Positions 26,580-35,657 of a stretch of 64,000 nt of DNA are shown one piece after another (the stretch's first letter is position 1; every line of letters begins with the position of its first letter). Location of the stretch: positions 186,001 through 250,000 of the forward strand of contig JALENN010000010.1 of the NCBI GenBank assembly GCA_022767745.1, read 5' to 3'. A model generated the notes under the pieces. The model searched no databases and was not told the origin of the DNA. It was given only the letters and a program-made list of their open reading frames with translations. Made by a program: the position numbers and the translations under genes. This stretch comes from Alistipes sp. Lineage in GTDB: Bacteria > Bacteroidota > Bacteroidia > Bacteroidales > Rikenellaceae.

Positions 26580-27260
26580 ATGAAAAAAGCACTTCTTGCC
26601 CTGACCCTGATACTGGCATCGGGCATAGCCATGGCACAGGACAACTGGTTCTTCCCCGCCGCAGGCAAAGCCAACAGCTACAAGACCACGGCCTCGACCA
26701 TAGCCGGCAGCCAGACCCTCTACTCGACCATATACACGTCGGCCGCCGATGCCGCCAGCGTCACCGTCACCACCGACATCTTCACCTCGGCCGATGCCGC
26801 CACCCCGACGCAGAGCACATCGATGAAATATGCCGTGACGGACGAAGCCTACACGCTCAACTTCGCCGACGCCCTCGCCTCGACGCTGGGATCGATGGAG
26901 AATGTCAACGTAACCGAGTCGTCGGGCGAGATGATCTACCCCAAGAACCCCGAGCAGGGTAAGTCATACGGCACGGCCACACTCAAGTTCGCCGCCAGCA
27001 TGATGGGCACCGAGATCGGTGTCGAGGCACAGATCAAGGACCGCGCCGTTACCGCAACCGAGACTATAGAGGTTCCCGCTGGCAAGTTCGAATGCCTGAA
27101 GTTCGAGGAGACGACCGAGGTCAAGATGATGGGACAGACCATCCAGACCAAGACCACGTCGTGGATCTCGCGCGGCGTAGGCGTGGTAAAACAGACGACC
27201 GACTCGATGAACGGCATGCTTACCACCACCATGGAACTCAGCTCAGTAAAGGACAAATAA
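26580..27260 (+). CDS. Secreted TapB/DUF3108-like protein
   Basis: A 226-residue exported protein with a signal peptide (about 1-20, ending AMAQ). The mature part is Thr/Ser/Ala-rich and beta-rich. The segment TATETIEVPAGKFECLKFEETTEVKMMGQ, split here as VPAGKFECLKFEE and the following amphipathic strands, then SWISRGVGVVKQTT, is the pattern of the DUF3108/TapB-like group found in Bacteroidota periplasmic proteins of unknown function. It stands alone with its own promoter and a shared terminator. No function is proposed. Confidence 0.72.
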   Translation: MKKALLALTLILASGIAMAQDNWFFPAAGKANSYKTTASTIAGSQTLYSTIYTSAADAASVTVTTDIFTSADAATPTQSTSMKYAVTDEAYTLNFADALASTLGSMENVNVTESSGEMIYPKNPEQGKSYGTATLKFAASMMGTEIGVEAQIKDRAVTATETIEVPAGKFECLKFEETTEVKMMGQTIQTKTTSWISRGVGVVKQTTDSMNGMLTTTMELSSVKDK

Positions 27261-27279
27261 CACATCAACATAACGACAA

Positions 27280-27318
27280 GCGAAACGGGGAGTTGTTTTC
27301 GGCAACTCCCCGTTTCGC
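27280..27318. terminator. Bidirectional terminator
   Basis: A perfect 16-bp stem GCGAAACGGGGAGTTG / CAACTCCCCGTTTCGC around a 7-nt loop, between two convergent genes. It lacks a long T run, but its arms end in GTTTCGC/CATT. Confidence 0.75.
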
Positions 27319-27331
27319 ATTGTCGACGTCA

Positions 27332-28174
27332 CTACCGTACCGCCGCGATGCTGAACAGCGGCAATGCCGATACATCCACTCCGCCGACCGTCACGGGCAC
27401 GATACCCGCCGCCGCTATTGCCCGACGCATCCGCTCCGATACATCCTCGGCCCGAGCCGACAGCCTGCCCGCACGCAACAACGCCACTATACGCCGCTGC
27501 AGGAAGCCGCCACCAACAGCAAAATCCGTAGCACAAAGTACATCGCCGACAACCCGTACGGCCTTGCGGTACTCCGCGCCGCATGTGGCCACGACAGCCC
27601 CGTCGAAGAAATCCTCCGCCACCTCTGCAATGCCGTCATCCGACACTATCCGCAGCGCGGCATCCGAACACCGCCACCTGTTCCACGCAGCGGCTGCCGC
27701 CTCCATGCGCGGACCGTCCACGGGCACGATACGCCCATACAGCCACTCCACATTCTCCACCGAGCAGATCGACAACGATACGCCTCGCCCGCAATGTTTC
27801 AGCATCGGCCGCACGGCCGCGACATCCACCTCGAAAAGCGGCGCAGCAGGCGCCAGGGCACATACCATATAATACATCAGCCGCTCGTCCACATCATCCC
27901 CGTGCCACACGACCACCCTGTCGCAGGCGCCGAAGTCCATTCCGACGAACGCCCTCAACGGCCCGAACAACCCGCAGCCGCCCGTAAGCCGTTCCACCTC
28001 GCCGGCATAACGCCGCAGGCTCTCGTCGCCGAAATCGCGGAACAGAGCGCCATAACGCAGAGCGCATGGAAACACCGCCACATCAGCCGTACTGCCCATA
28101 TGATGCAGGACCTCCCTCAACGTACCTGCCGCCGAAGCCCCGCAAACGACATGCATAATTCTACCCATAGCCAA
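27332..28174 (-). CDS. DUF1835 domain protein
   Basis: A 280-residue cytosolic protein. The N-terminus (MHVVCGASAAGTLREVL) and the segment RVVVWHGDDVDERLMYYMVCAL fit DUF1835, and the C-terminal helical part resembles the DUF3658 domain that usually follows it. Function unknown. Three in-frame ATGs lie close together (28174, 28168, 28156); the last gives the family-like MHVVCG start, so the true start may be 6 codons later than given. The next gene upstream on this strand ends 25 bp away. Confidence 0.68.
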   Translation of the reverse strand: MAMGRIMHVVCGASAAGTLREVLHHMGSTADVAVFPCALRYGALFRDFGDESLRRYAGEVERLTGGCGLFGPLRAFVGMDFGACDRVVVWHGDDVDERLMYYMVCALAPAAPLFEVDVAAVRPMLKHCGRGVSLSICSVENVEWLYGRIVPVDGPRMEAAAAAWNRWRCSDAALRIVSDDGIAEVAEDFFDGAVVATCGAEYRKAVRVVGDVLCATDFAVGGGFLQRRIVALLRAGRLSARAEDVSERMRRAIAAAGIVPVTVGGVDVSALPLFSIAAVR

Positions 28175-28199
28175 TCAGATCCCGCTACCGTTCCTCGGG

Positions 28200-28784
28200 T
28201 CACGACTCGGGAGCCGTACCGTTAAGGCGCACCTTTACGTAATGGTATCCCAGCCGCCGCAGCGCGATCGACACGCCGAGACGGAAAAACTCCTTCGTCG
28301 TGCGTGCAAATACGTGAAACGCCATAGCGCTCTGCGGCTCGATCTGCTCCTTGCGGATCATCGACAGCGCCGCGTGCGCGGCACGACGAACGGCCGCCTC
28401 GATCTTCGCGGCCTCCTCGCCGCCCAGTTTGCAGCCCAGCAGGCACTCGGTGACATATTCGTCCATGCAGTCGAAACCGCGGGGCGAGGCGATGAGCGTG
28501 TACCAGTCTTCCACATCCTTGTACTCGCCCCACGACTTGTCCCACAGTACCGCCGCGCCCATGCCCATGTAGCATGCCCACGCCACCGCAGCCGAAGGAT
28601 AGTCGGCTATCTGCGGAACGGCCGCAGCCATATATTCGGGCGCCGAGGTGCGCCACTTCTCATCCAGCTCCTCGACCTCCAGCATCTGCCCCTCGAGCAG
28701 GCCGTCGGCCGTACACGACTCGACCAGAGCCTTCGAGACGCGCTGCTCGAAGGCATCGAGATATTCATGATCCTTGGTATCCAT
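28200..28784 (-). CDS. Conserved-looking hypothetical protein
   Basis: A 194-residue soluble, Ala/Glu-rich helical protein I do not recognise. Notable features are a Trp/Gly stretch (AVAWACYMGMGAAVLWDKSWG) and a C-terminal basic segment (GYHYVKVRLNG). The start MDTKDHEYLD was chosen because the 80 codons of open frame upstream run through the galM terminator and have no protein-like composition. Codon use matches its neighbours, and it lies 25 bp from the DUF1835 gene, so the two may be co-expressed. Confidence 0.7.
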   Translation of the reverse strand: MDTKDHEYLDAFEQRVSKALVESCTADGLLEGQMLEVEELDEKWRTSAPEYMAAAVPQIADYPSAAVAWACYMGMGAAVLWDKSWGEYKDVEDWYTLIASPRGFDCMDEYVTECLLGCKLGGEEAAKIEAAVRRAAHAALSMIRKEQIEPQSAMAFHVFARTTKEFFRLGVSIALRRLGYHYVKVRLNGTAPES

Positions 28785-28866
28785 ATCCAAACTGTACTGT
28801 TGTTTACACTTATTTACGCTACAGGCACGGCACCTCTCCTCCGCCCGTCGCGCTGCCGTAAAACAT

Positions 28867-28897
28867 AAAAAAGGGTCGGCAGCCGCAGCTCCGACCC
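28867..28897 (-). terminator. Terminator of gltX-galM
   Basis: Minus-strand stem GGGTCGG-AGC / GCT-CCGACCC with one bulged base and a CGCA-type loop, followed by TTTTTT, 19 bp after the galM stop. Confidence 0.85.
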
Positions 28898-28915
28898 CGA
28901 TGACATTGTGCCGGA

Positions 28916-29971
28916 TCAGAACGTTCCAAGACGGAAAACGATCTTCTGGCAATATATCTCGCCCGGCTTGAGTTCGGCCGACGGGAAGTCGGGATGGTTC
29001 ACTGCGTCGGGATAGTTCTGGCACTCGATCGCCACGCCCGCATAGTCCTCATAGCGGCTGCCCGACTTGGTGACGGGACATCCGCCGGCAAGCCAGTTGC
29101 CCGTATAGACCATGGCACCGGCCTGCGACGAGAGAACCTCGACCTTACGGCCCGTAGCCTCGCAACGCAGTTCGCCGATGCGGCTCAGGATATTCTGCTT
29201 CCAGCCATCCAGTACAAAGTAATGGTCGTAACCACGGAAATCCTTCATGTGGTTGAACTCCGAGTCGATGTCGTCACCCAAACGGCGGCCCGTGGTGAAA
29301 TCCTGCGGCGTACCCTTCACGTCGAGGTAACGGCCCGTAGGTATCTGCGTGGGATCCATCTCCAGCACGCGCGAGCAGTCGAGCTGCAGTTCGTGGTCGA
29401 AAATGGTCTTGCCGCTGCCCTCGCCCGCAAGGTTCCAGTAGACGTGGTTGGTAAGGTTTACCACCGTGGTCTTGTCGGTGCGGGCCATGTAGGTGATCTC
29501 CAGGGCGTCATCATCGTCGAAGTAGAAACCCGCCTCGACATACATCTCGCCCGGATAGTTCTGGTCGCCGTCGGGCGACACCAGCGAGAAGACCACGCGG
29601 TTGGTCTCCACACGGCTCTCCCACAGGCGGTTGGCAAAGCCCTTCGAGCCGCCGTGCAGGTGGTTCACACCATTGTTTACCTCAAGGCGGTACTCCACGC
29701 CGTCGACCGTCATGCGGCCGCGGGCGATGCGGTTGGCCACACGTCCCACACTCTTGCCGCTGGCGGCGCCGTCGCCGAAGTAGCTCATCGGATCCTTGTA
29801 TCCGAGTACCACGTCGTCGATCTTACCGTTGCGGTCGGGCACCTTCACCGACACGATCGACGCGCCGATGTTGCAGAGCTGCACCTCGCAGCCCTTCGAG
29901 TTGCGTATCGTGTAGAGCACGATAGCCTCGCCTTCGGGGGTCGAGCCCCACACTTGCTGTAATATCTCCAT
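28916..29971 (-). CDS. galM: Aldose 1-epimerase (mutarotase)
   Basis: A 351-residue enzyme interconverting alpha and beta anomers of glucose or galactose. Seen: the N-terminal NIGASIVSVKVPDRNG, the substrate-binding NRIARGRM and VNNGVNHLHGG, the central LTNHVYWNLAGEG with its His, and the C-terminal ECQNYPDAVNHPDFPS with the catalytic Glu. No signal peptide, so it is cytosolic. Its start codon overlaps the gltX stop by one base (TAATG), indicating coupling. Confidence 0.93.
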   Translation of the reverse strand: MEILQQVWGSTPEGEAIVLYTIRNSKGCEVQLCNIGASIVSVKVPDRNGKIDDVVLGYKDPMSYFGDGAASGKSVGRVANRIARGRMTVDGVEYRLEVNNGVNHLHGGSKGFANRLWESRVETNRVVFSLVSPDGDQNYPGEMYVEAGFYFDDDDALEITYMARTDKTTVVNLTNHVYWNLAGEGSGKTIFDHELQLDCSRVLEMDPTQIPTGRYLDVKGTPQDFTTGRRLGDDIDSEFNHMKDFRGYDHYFVLDGWKQNILSRIGELRCEATGRKVEVLSSQAGAMVYTGNWLAGGCPVTKSGSRYEDYAGVAIECQNYPDAVNHPDFPSAELKPGEIYCQKIVFRLGTF

Positions 29972-31500
29972 TATTCCACAGGTTTTAGATTGGCCAAAAG
30001 ATAGTCGATGCGCCGCAGCGTCTCCTCCTTGCCGAGGAACGCCGTCACGTCGTACATGCCCGGACCCTTGCCGGCGCCCACAAGCGCCAGGCGCAGCGTG
30101 TTCATGATCTGGCCCATGCCGTAGCCCTTTTCGGCGATCCAGGCATTGACCACGCGCTCGGTATTCTCCAGCGAGAAGTCGTCGATCGACGCCAGCACCT
30201 CGCGCACCTCGACAAGACGTGCCGGGTTGTCGCCCTTCCAGTACTTCTTCACCTGCTTCTCCTCATACTCGTGCGGTGCGACGAAGAAATACGACGTCAG
30301 GTCCCACAGGTCGGTGATGAACGACGCACGCTCCTTCATGATGCCTGCGGCGCGTCCCGCCAACTCATCCGACACCTCCACGCCATGCTCGCGCAGCACG
30401 GGCTGGAACAGCGCAGCCAGCTCGGCGTCGCTCTTGTGGTGCATGTACTGTGCGTTGAACCACTTGGCCTTGTCGGGCTGGAAACGCGCACCCGACTTCG
30501 AGACACGCTCCAGCGAGAAGGCGTCGATGAGCTCCTGCATCGAGAAGAGTTCCTGCTCCGTACCGGGATTCCATCCCAGCAACGCCAGCATGTTGACGAA
30601 CGCCTCGGGGAAATAACCGTCCTCGCGGTAGCCGCGTGCCGTCTCGCCCGTAGAGGGCGAACGCCAGAAGAGCGGGAAGACGGGGAATCCCATCTTGTCG
30701 CCGTCGCGCTTCGACAGCTTGCCGCCGCCCGTAGGCTTCAGCAGCAGCGGCAGGTGGGCAAACTGCGGGCGGTCCCAGCCGAAGGCACGGTAGAGCAGGT
30801 AGTGCAGCGGCAGCGACGGCAGCCACTCCTCGCCGCGGATAACGTGCGATATCTCCATCAGGTGGTCGTCAACGATATTCGCCAGGTGGTAGGTCGGCAG
30901 TGCGTCGACACTTTTGTAGAGCACCTTGTCGTCGAGCGTCGAGGTGTTGACCTTGACGTGACCGCGGATAAGGTCGTCCATCTCGACCGTCTCGTCAACG
31001 GGCATCTTGAAACGGATGACCCACTGGTCGCCACGGTCGATGCGCTCGCGCACCTCCTCGGGGGTCAGCGACAGCGACGTGGGCAGTTTCTCGCGCACCG
31101 TATAGTTGTATGCAAAGGTCTCACCGCGCCCCTCGCACTCCTTGCGCAGGGCGTCGAGCTCGGCCGACGTATCGAACGCGTAGTATGCCCACCCGGCCTC
31201 GACAAGCTGCAGGGCGTACTTGAGGTATATCTCGCGACGCTCGCTCTGGCGGTAGGGAGCGTGCGGGCCGCCGACACCGACACCCTCGTCGATCTCGATG
31301 CCGCACCAGTGCAGCGACTCGATAATATACTCCTCGGCTCCCGGCACGAAACGCTGCGAGTCGGTATCCTCAATGCGCAGGATCATCTTGCCCCCGTGGT
31401 TGCGGGCGAAAAGGTAGTTATAAAGTGCCGTACGTACGCCTCCCATGTGGAGCGGCCCCGTGGGGCTCGGCGCGAAACGTACCCTTACTTGCTGTGACAT
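29971..31500 (-). CDS. gltX: Glutamyl-tRNA synthetase
   Basis: A 509-residue class I aminoacyl-tRNA synthetase charging tRNA-Glu. The HIGH-type motif is [11 protein letters not shown] (residues 9-19) and the KMSKS-type motif is [10 protein letters not shown] near residue 261, which reads KRD as in many bacterial GltX. The C-terminal anticodon-binding part is helical. It is followed by galM with a 1-bp overlap and lies 58 bp from ychF. Confidence 0.97.
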   Translation of the reverse strand: MSQQVRVRFAPSPTGPLHMGGVRTALYNYLFARNHGGKMILRIEDTDSQRFVPGAEEYIIESLHWCGIEIDEGVGVGGPHAPYRQSERREIYLKYALQLVEAGWAYYAFDTSAELDALRKECEGRGETFAYNYTVREKLPTSLSLTPEEVRERIDRGDQWVIRFKMPVDETVEMDDLIRGHVKVNTSTLDDKVLYKSVDALPTYHLANIVDDHLMEISHVIRGEEWLPSLPLHYLLYRAFGWDRPQFAHLPLLLKPTGGGKLSKRDGDKMGFPVFPLFWRSPSTGETARGYREDGYFPEAFVNMLALLGWNPGTEQELFSMQELIDAFSLERVSKSGARFQPDKAKWFNAQYMHHKSDAELAALFQPVLREHGVEVSDELAGRAAGIMKERASFITDLWDLTSYFFVAPHEYEEKQVKKYWKGDNPARLVEVREVLASIDDFSLENTERVVNAWIAEKGYGMGQIMNTLRLALVGAGKGPGMYDVTAFLGKEETLRRIDYLLANLKPVE

Positions 31501-31558
31501 GTCTCTTATGAATGTTTTGATTATTATTTGCCGTAATTACAATCGCTCTGCCAGCGCA

Positions 31559-32656
31559 TCAGACGTTGAACAGGAAGTGCATGATGTCGCCGTCCTGCAC
31601 CACATACTCCTTGCCCTCGATGCCGATCTTACCCACGTCGCGGCAGGCCTTCTCCGACCCGAGCGTGACATAGTCGTCATACTTGATCACCTCGGCACGG
31701 ATAAAGCCGCGCTCGAAGTCGGTGTGGATGATGCCGGCCGTCTGCGGAGCCTTCATGCCGCGCACGAAGGTCCAGGCACGACTCTCGTCGGCACCCGTGG
31801 TGAAGAATGTCTCGAGGTTGAGCAGACGGTAGGCCGCCTTGATAAGGCGGTTCACGCCCGACTCCTCGAGTCCCATGTCCTGAAGGAACATGCGGCGCTC
31901 CTCGTAATCCTCCAGCTCGGCGATGTCGGCCTCCGTAGCCGCCGCCACGATCAGCATCTCGGCATTCTCGTCGGCGATGGCCTCACGCACGGCCTCGGTG
32001 TAGGCATTGCCCGTGACGGCACTCTTCTCGTCGACGTTGCATACGTAGAGTACAGGTTTGTCCGTCAGCAGGTTCAGGTCGGCTACCAGCTTGCGGTCCT
32101 CCTTCTCCAGAGGTACCGTACGCGCACTGCGGCCCTGCTCCAGCGCCGTCTTGTAGAGCGACAGTATCTCGAACTGGCGCTTGGCCGCCTTGTCGCCCGC
32201 CGCAGCCTGCTTCTGACACTTGCCTATGCGGTTCTCGACCGTCTCGAGGTCTTTCAGCTGAAGCTCCGTGTCGATGATACCCTTGTCGCGCACGGGGTCG
32301 ATCGATCCGTCGACATGGGTGATGTTGCCGTTGTCGAAGCAGCGCAGCACGTGGATTATGGCGTTGGTGTTACGTATGTTGCCCAGGAACTTGTTCCCCA
32401 AACCCTCGCCCTTCGAGGCACCCTTTACAAGGCCGGCGATGTCGACGATCTCGATTGTGGTGGGCACCACGCGCTTGGGTTTGTCGATCTCGGCCAGACG
32501 CACCAGACGCTCGTCGGGGACGGTGATTACACCTACGTTGGGTTCGATCGTACAGAACGGGAAATTGGCCGCCTGCGCCTTGGCATTGGACAGGCAGTTG
32601 AAGAGAGTCGATTTGCCGACATTGGGCAGACCGACTATACCGCATTGTAAAGCCAT
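31559..32656 (-). CDS. ychF: Ribosome-binding ATPase YchF
   Basis: A 365-residue OBG-family P-loop protein that prefers ATP. P-loop GLPNVGKSTLFN near residue 8, switch and G3 region VDIAGLVKGASKGEGLGNKF, and the C-terminal TGS domain ending GDIMHFLFNV. Involved in translation-associated stress response in other bacteria. It has its own well-formed promoter. Confidence 0.97.
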   Translation of the reverse strand: MALQCGIVGLPNVGKSTLFNCLSNAKAQAANFPFCTIEPNVGVITVPDERLVRLAEIDKPKRVVPTTIEIVDIAGLVKGASKGEGLGNKFLGNIRNTNAIIHVLRCFDNGNITHVDGSIDPVRDKGIIDTELQLKDLETVENRIGKCQKQAAAGDKAAKRQFEILSLYKTALEQGRSARTVPLEKEDRKLVADLNLLTDKPVLYVCNVDEKSAVTGNAYTEAVREAIADENAEMLIVAAATEADIAELEDYEERRMFLQDMGLEESGVNRLIKAAYRLLNLETFFTTGADESRAWTFVRGMKAPQTAGIIHTDFERGFIRAEVIKYDDYVTLGSEKACRDVGKIGIEGKEYVVQDGDIMHFLFNV

Positions 32657-32693
32657 GAATATCTAAAATTTCAATTTACATTCAAAACCGGCG

Positions 32694-32725
32694 CAAAGAT
32701 AGTGAAAGGTGAGCGCAGAGGCAAA
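32694..32725 (-). promoter_or_regulatory. Promoter of ychF
   Basis: Minus strand: TTTG (32722-32725), 20 bp, then TATCTTTG (32694-32701). Both boxes match the Bacteroidota consensus; the ATG lies 37 bp downstream. Confidence 0.75.
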
Positions 32726-32959
32726 TCGGAAACAAGGTTTTCAGATTTGCCCACACCGAACCGCTTCCTGTCTAAACGGGTAGCGCAAAGATAGAAAAAA
32801 GATACGGAAAGCCGAGCGCAAACCGCGACGAAAACGCCCCTTTTCGGATCCGCCCCCGCAAAGGCGGCCCGGAGCGGGCCTCCACACTGCATAAAAACCA
32901 CATAAATAACCATTATGCGCATATTGCCGCCCCGCCGAGCCCGCATCGGGATTTTTTTC

Positions 32960-32990
32960 TTGCAAAAAAGGGTCTAAATTCATACATTTG
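32960..32990 (+). promoter_or_regulatory. Promoter of lysA
   Basis: TTG (32960-32962), 20 bp, then TACATTTG (32983-32990); the ATG is 54 bp downstream. Confidence 0.78.
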
Positions 32991-33044
32991 CACCGTTTCG
33001 GCCCCAGCGGTCACGCATGAATCAAATTATTTACATTAAGCGAT

Positions 33045-34211
33045 ATGTACAGCAGAAAGGTTGCATCACAACTCCGGGAGTTGGAGACTCCGTTTTATCT
33101 TTATGACATAAATCTTCTCCGACAGACGCTCAACAGCGTGGTCTCGGAGTCGAAAAAGTACAACTACAAGGTACACTACGCCATCAAGGCCAACTACGAC
33201 GACCACCTGCTGTCGATAATACGCGAATACGGCCTGGGCATCGACTGCGCCAGCGCCAACGAGGTGCGCAAGGCCATCGAGCTGGGCTTCGACCCCAAGA
33301 CCATCGTATATGCCGGCGTGGGCAAGCGCGACAAGGAGATACGCTACGCCATCGAGCAGGGCATACTGGCCCTGAACTGCGAGTCGATCGAGGAGCTGCA
33401 GGTGATCGACGCCATTGCCGCCGAGATGGGCCGCCGCGTCGACGTGGGCCTGCGCGTAAACCCCGACATCGACCCCAAGACCAACCACTGCATCGACACC
33501 GGCCAGGCCGACAGCAAGTTCGGCATAGCCTATGACGAGATACTCGAGAACACCGAGCTCATAAAGTCGCTCAAGAACATCAACATCATCGGCCTGCACC
33601 TGCACATCGGTTCGCAAATACGCGAGCTGCACGTCTTCGAGAACATGTGCAACAAGGTAAACGCCATCGTCGAGAAACTCCAGTCGCACGGCTTCTCGTT
33701 CCGCATGGTGGACGTGGGCGGCGGCCTGGGCATCAACTACGACGTTCCCGAGAACGAGCCCATACCCAACTTCGCATCGCTGTTCTCGATCGTACACGAA
33801 TATCTCAACGTCGGCGACCGCGAGGTACACTTCGAGTTCGGCCGCTCGATCGTCGGCGAGTGCGGCGAGCTCATCACGCGCGTGCTCTTCAACAAGACCA
33901 CCGCAACGGGCCGCCGTCTGCTTATCGTCGACGCCAGCATGACGGAACTCATCCGCCCCATGCTCTACGGCGCCTACCACAACATCGAGAACATCACCTC
34001 ACAGGACGAGACGCGCATGAAGTACACGGTCGTAGGCACGGCGTGCGAGTCGACCGACGTCTTCGACGAGAACGTCAGTCTGCGCAAGACGCAGCGCGGC
34101 GACCTGCTGGCCATCAAGTCGGCGGGTGCCTACGGACGCTCGATGGCATCGCAGTACAACCTGCACGACCTGCCGGGCGCGGTATACAGCGACTCGCTCC
34201 CCTGCAAATAG
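33045..34211 (+). CDS. lysA: Diaminopimelate decarboxylase-type PLP enzyme
   Basis: A 388-residue fold-III PLP decarboxylase that most likely turns meso-diaminopimelate into lysine. PLP lysine K48 in YAIKANYD, HIGSQI and the glycine-rich DVGGGLGINY bind the cofactor phosphate, and the C-terminal GTACESTDVFDEN holds the active-site Cys of the second subunit. SAGAYGRSMASQYN is typical of DAP decarboxylases. Arginine or ornithine decarboxylases share the fold, but the length and CESTD motif favour LysA. Stands alone between a promoter and a terminator. Confidence 0.9.
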   Translation: MYSRKVASQLRELETPFYLYDINLLRQTLNSVVSESKKYNYKVHYAIKANYDDHLLSIIREYGLGIDCASANEVRKAIELGFDPKTIVYAGVGKRDKEIRYAIEQGILALNCESIEELQVIDAIAAEMGRRVDVGLRVNPDIDPKTNHCIDTGQADSKFGIAYDEILENTELIKSLKNINIIGLHLHIGSQIRELHVFENMCNKVNAIVEKLQSHGFSFRMVDVGGGLGINYDVPENEPIPNFASLFSIVHEYLNVGDREVHFEFGRSIVGECGELITRVLFNKTTATGRRLLIVDASMTELIRPMLYGAYHNIENITSQDETRMKYTVVGTACESTDVFDENVSLRKTQRGDLLAIKSAGAYGRSMASQYNLHDLPGAVYSDSLPCK

Positions 34212-34282
34212 ACTGCGGGCAACGCCGAAAAGGTTGCCCGACAAACCCTTGTCGCCGCATGACACATGCCGCGCGACGCCTC

Positions 34283-34308
34283 AATAGCTCCCTGCGGGGA
34301 GCTATTTT
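34283..34308 (+). terminator. Terminator of lysA
   Basis: Stem AATAGCTCCC / GGGAGCTATT, 4-nt loop, ending in TTTT. Confidence 0.85.
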
Positions 34309-34319
34309 CGTATAAAGAA

Positions 34320-34349
34320 TTGGTATCTCGGCAAATTTCATTATCTTTG
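34320..34349 (+). promoter_or_regulatory. Promoter before the Ala/Glu-rich protein and rsmI
   Basis: TTG (34320-34322), 19 bp, TATCTTTG (34342-34349), 23 bp before the ATG. Confidence 0.75.
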
Positions 34350-34372
34350 GACAATCTTTTATACCGAAAGAT

Positions 34373-35653
34373 ATGAACATCGAATTTATCAAATCGGAAT
34401 TTGAAAAACTGACACTCATACTCCGCCCGTGGAAAGAGGGTCAGAATATTTCAACCATCGAGCGCGACATCGTGCTCGACAAGCTGAAGAACATATACGA
34501 CGCCGTACGTTTTGCCGACGCCGCAAAGACTCACGCCGAGGCCGAAGCCGTAATCGAGCAGAGCGGACAGGAGACGCCCGCCGCCGCAGAGGAGGCTCCC
34601 GCACAGCCTGCCGCGGCCGTTGTCGCAGCAGCAGCCGTGACCGAAGCCGCAGCAGCGCCGAAGGAAGAGGAAGCCGCCCCGGATACCGACAATGACGAGG
34701 AGGAGGGCGACGAGGTAGAAGTGGAGTTCATCTTCAACGAGGAAGAGGAGCAGGCAGCCGACGATGATGCCCCGGAGACAGCCGCCCCCATGACGGTGGA
34801 AGCTCCGGCTCAGGAACCCGCCGCCACGGCCACTGTACCTCCCGTGTATGAGGCCGCTGCCGCCGTGCAGCCCGAGCCGATGCAACCCGCCGCTACAGCC
34901 GCAGAGCCGCAAGTCGAGGCCGAGATACCCGTTGCAACCGAGGCCGCAGCTCCCGCTGCCGCCGCCACGCAGGCGGAGCCGCAAGGCGCAGCCACCACTG
35001 CAGCCGATACCGCGGGCGTCAGCCATGAAGCCGACAAGCCCGCTGCCGCACCGCAGCCCGCGCGCAACCCGATGAACAGCCTCTTCGGCAACGACGAGGT
35101 GAAGCACCGCCAGCCCTCGCGCCACCACCGTATGATGTCGATCTACGACTACGATACGGAGAGCAAGCCCGAGAAGGTGGTCAACATATCGAAGATATTC
35201 GACAACGACGACTACGCACCCGATGCCAAGTACGACATCGACAGATACGACAACGAGGAGTACACACCCGCAGCCTCGCACGGCAGCGACACCCTCGGCC
35301 GCACCACGGCCGACCGCGCCGCCGAGGAGGGTGTAACGACCCTTGCCGACGCCATGTCGGGATCGAAACACACGCTGGCCGACACCCTGACGCGTCCCGC
35401 GCCGCTGGCCGAGCAGATCACGCACCGCGCCACCACGTCGCTGCGCGACGCCATAGGCATCAACGACAAGTTCCTGCTCATACGCGACCTGTTCGCGGGC
35501 GACGACGCCGAGTACGAGAAGGCCATCGACGAGCTCGACTCGTTCGACAACCTCGACGACTGCATGATATACATCGTCGAGAACTATGCGTGGAATCCCA
35601 ACTCCGAGGGTGCGAAGTTCATAATGCAGCTGCTGGAGCGAAAACTGTCGTGA
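34373..35653 (+). CDS. Hypothetical protein with long Ala/Pro/Glu-rich linker
   Basis: A 426-residue protein in three parts. Residues 1-60 are a helical head (FIKSEFEKLTLILRPWKEG). Residues about 60-240 are low-complexity Ala/Glu/Pro/Thr, very acidic near 100-130, and probably disordered. The C-terminal 70 residues form a compact, conserved-looking domain (SLRDAIGINDKFLLIRDLF, then CMIYIVENYAWNPNSEGAKF). No signal peptide or membrane segment, so cytosolic. It is the first gene before rsmI (4 bp apart). The layout resembles a scaffold or tether with two binding ends; I know no function. Confidence 0.8.
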   Translation: MNIEFIKSEFEKLTLILRPWKEGQNISTIERDIVLDKLKNIYDAVRFADAAKTHAEAEAVIEQSGQETPAAAEEAPAQPAAAVVAAAAVTEAAAAPKEEEAAPDTDNDEEEGDEVEVEFIFNEEEEQAADDDAPETAAPMTVEAPAQEPAATATVPPVYEAAAAVQPEPMQPAATAAEPQVEAEIPVATEAAAPAAAATQAEPQGAATTAADTAGVSHEADKPAAAPQPARNPMNSLFGNDEVKHRQPSRHHRMMSIYDYDTESKPEKVVNISKIFDNDDYAPDAKYDIDRYDNEEYTPAASHGSDTLGRTTADRAAEEGVTTLADAMSGSKHTLADTLTRPAPLAEQITHRATTSLRDAIGINDKFLLIRDLFAGDDAEYEKAIDELDSFDNLDDCMIYIVENYAWNPNSEGAKFIMQLLERKLS

Positions 35654-35657
35654 CCGA

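Larger units (their letters stand above)
32657..33044. other. 388-bp divergent promoter region between ychF and lysA
   Basis: Contains the ychF promoter (minus), the lysA promoter (plus) and a second minus-strand TATCTTTG at 32786-32793 with a poorly spaced -33. Two overlapping open frames of 80-91 codons on the minus strand cross these elements and show no protein-like features. No RNA gene recognised. Confidence 0.65.

Noticed and set aside
32671..32983. Two overlapping small minus-strand frames between ychF and lysA
   Set aside because: They cross both promoters, overlap each other and have no protein-like pattern.
33017..33106. 29-codon upstream frame overlapping the lysA start
   Set aside because: It contains only two Lys codons, overlaps lysA out of frame and is not followed by alternative hairpins, so it is probably chance and not a lysine leader.
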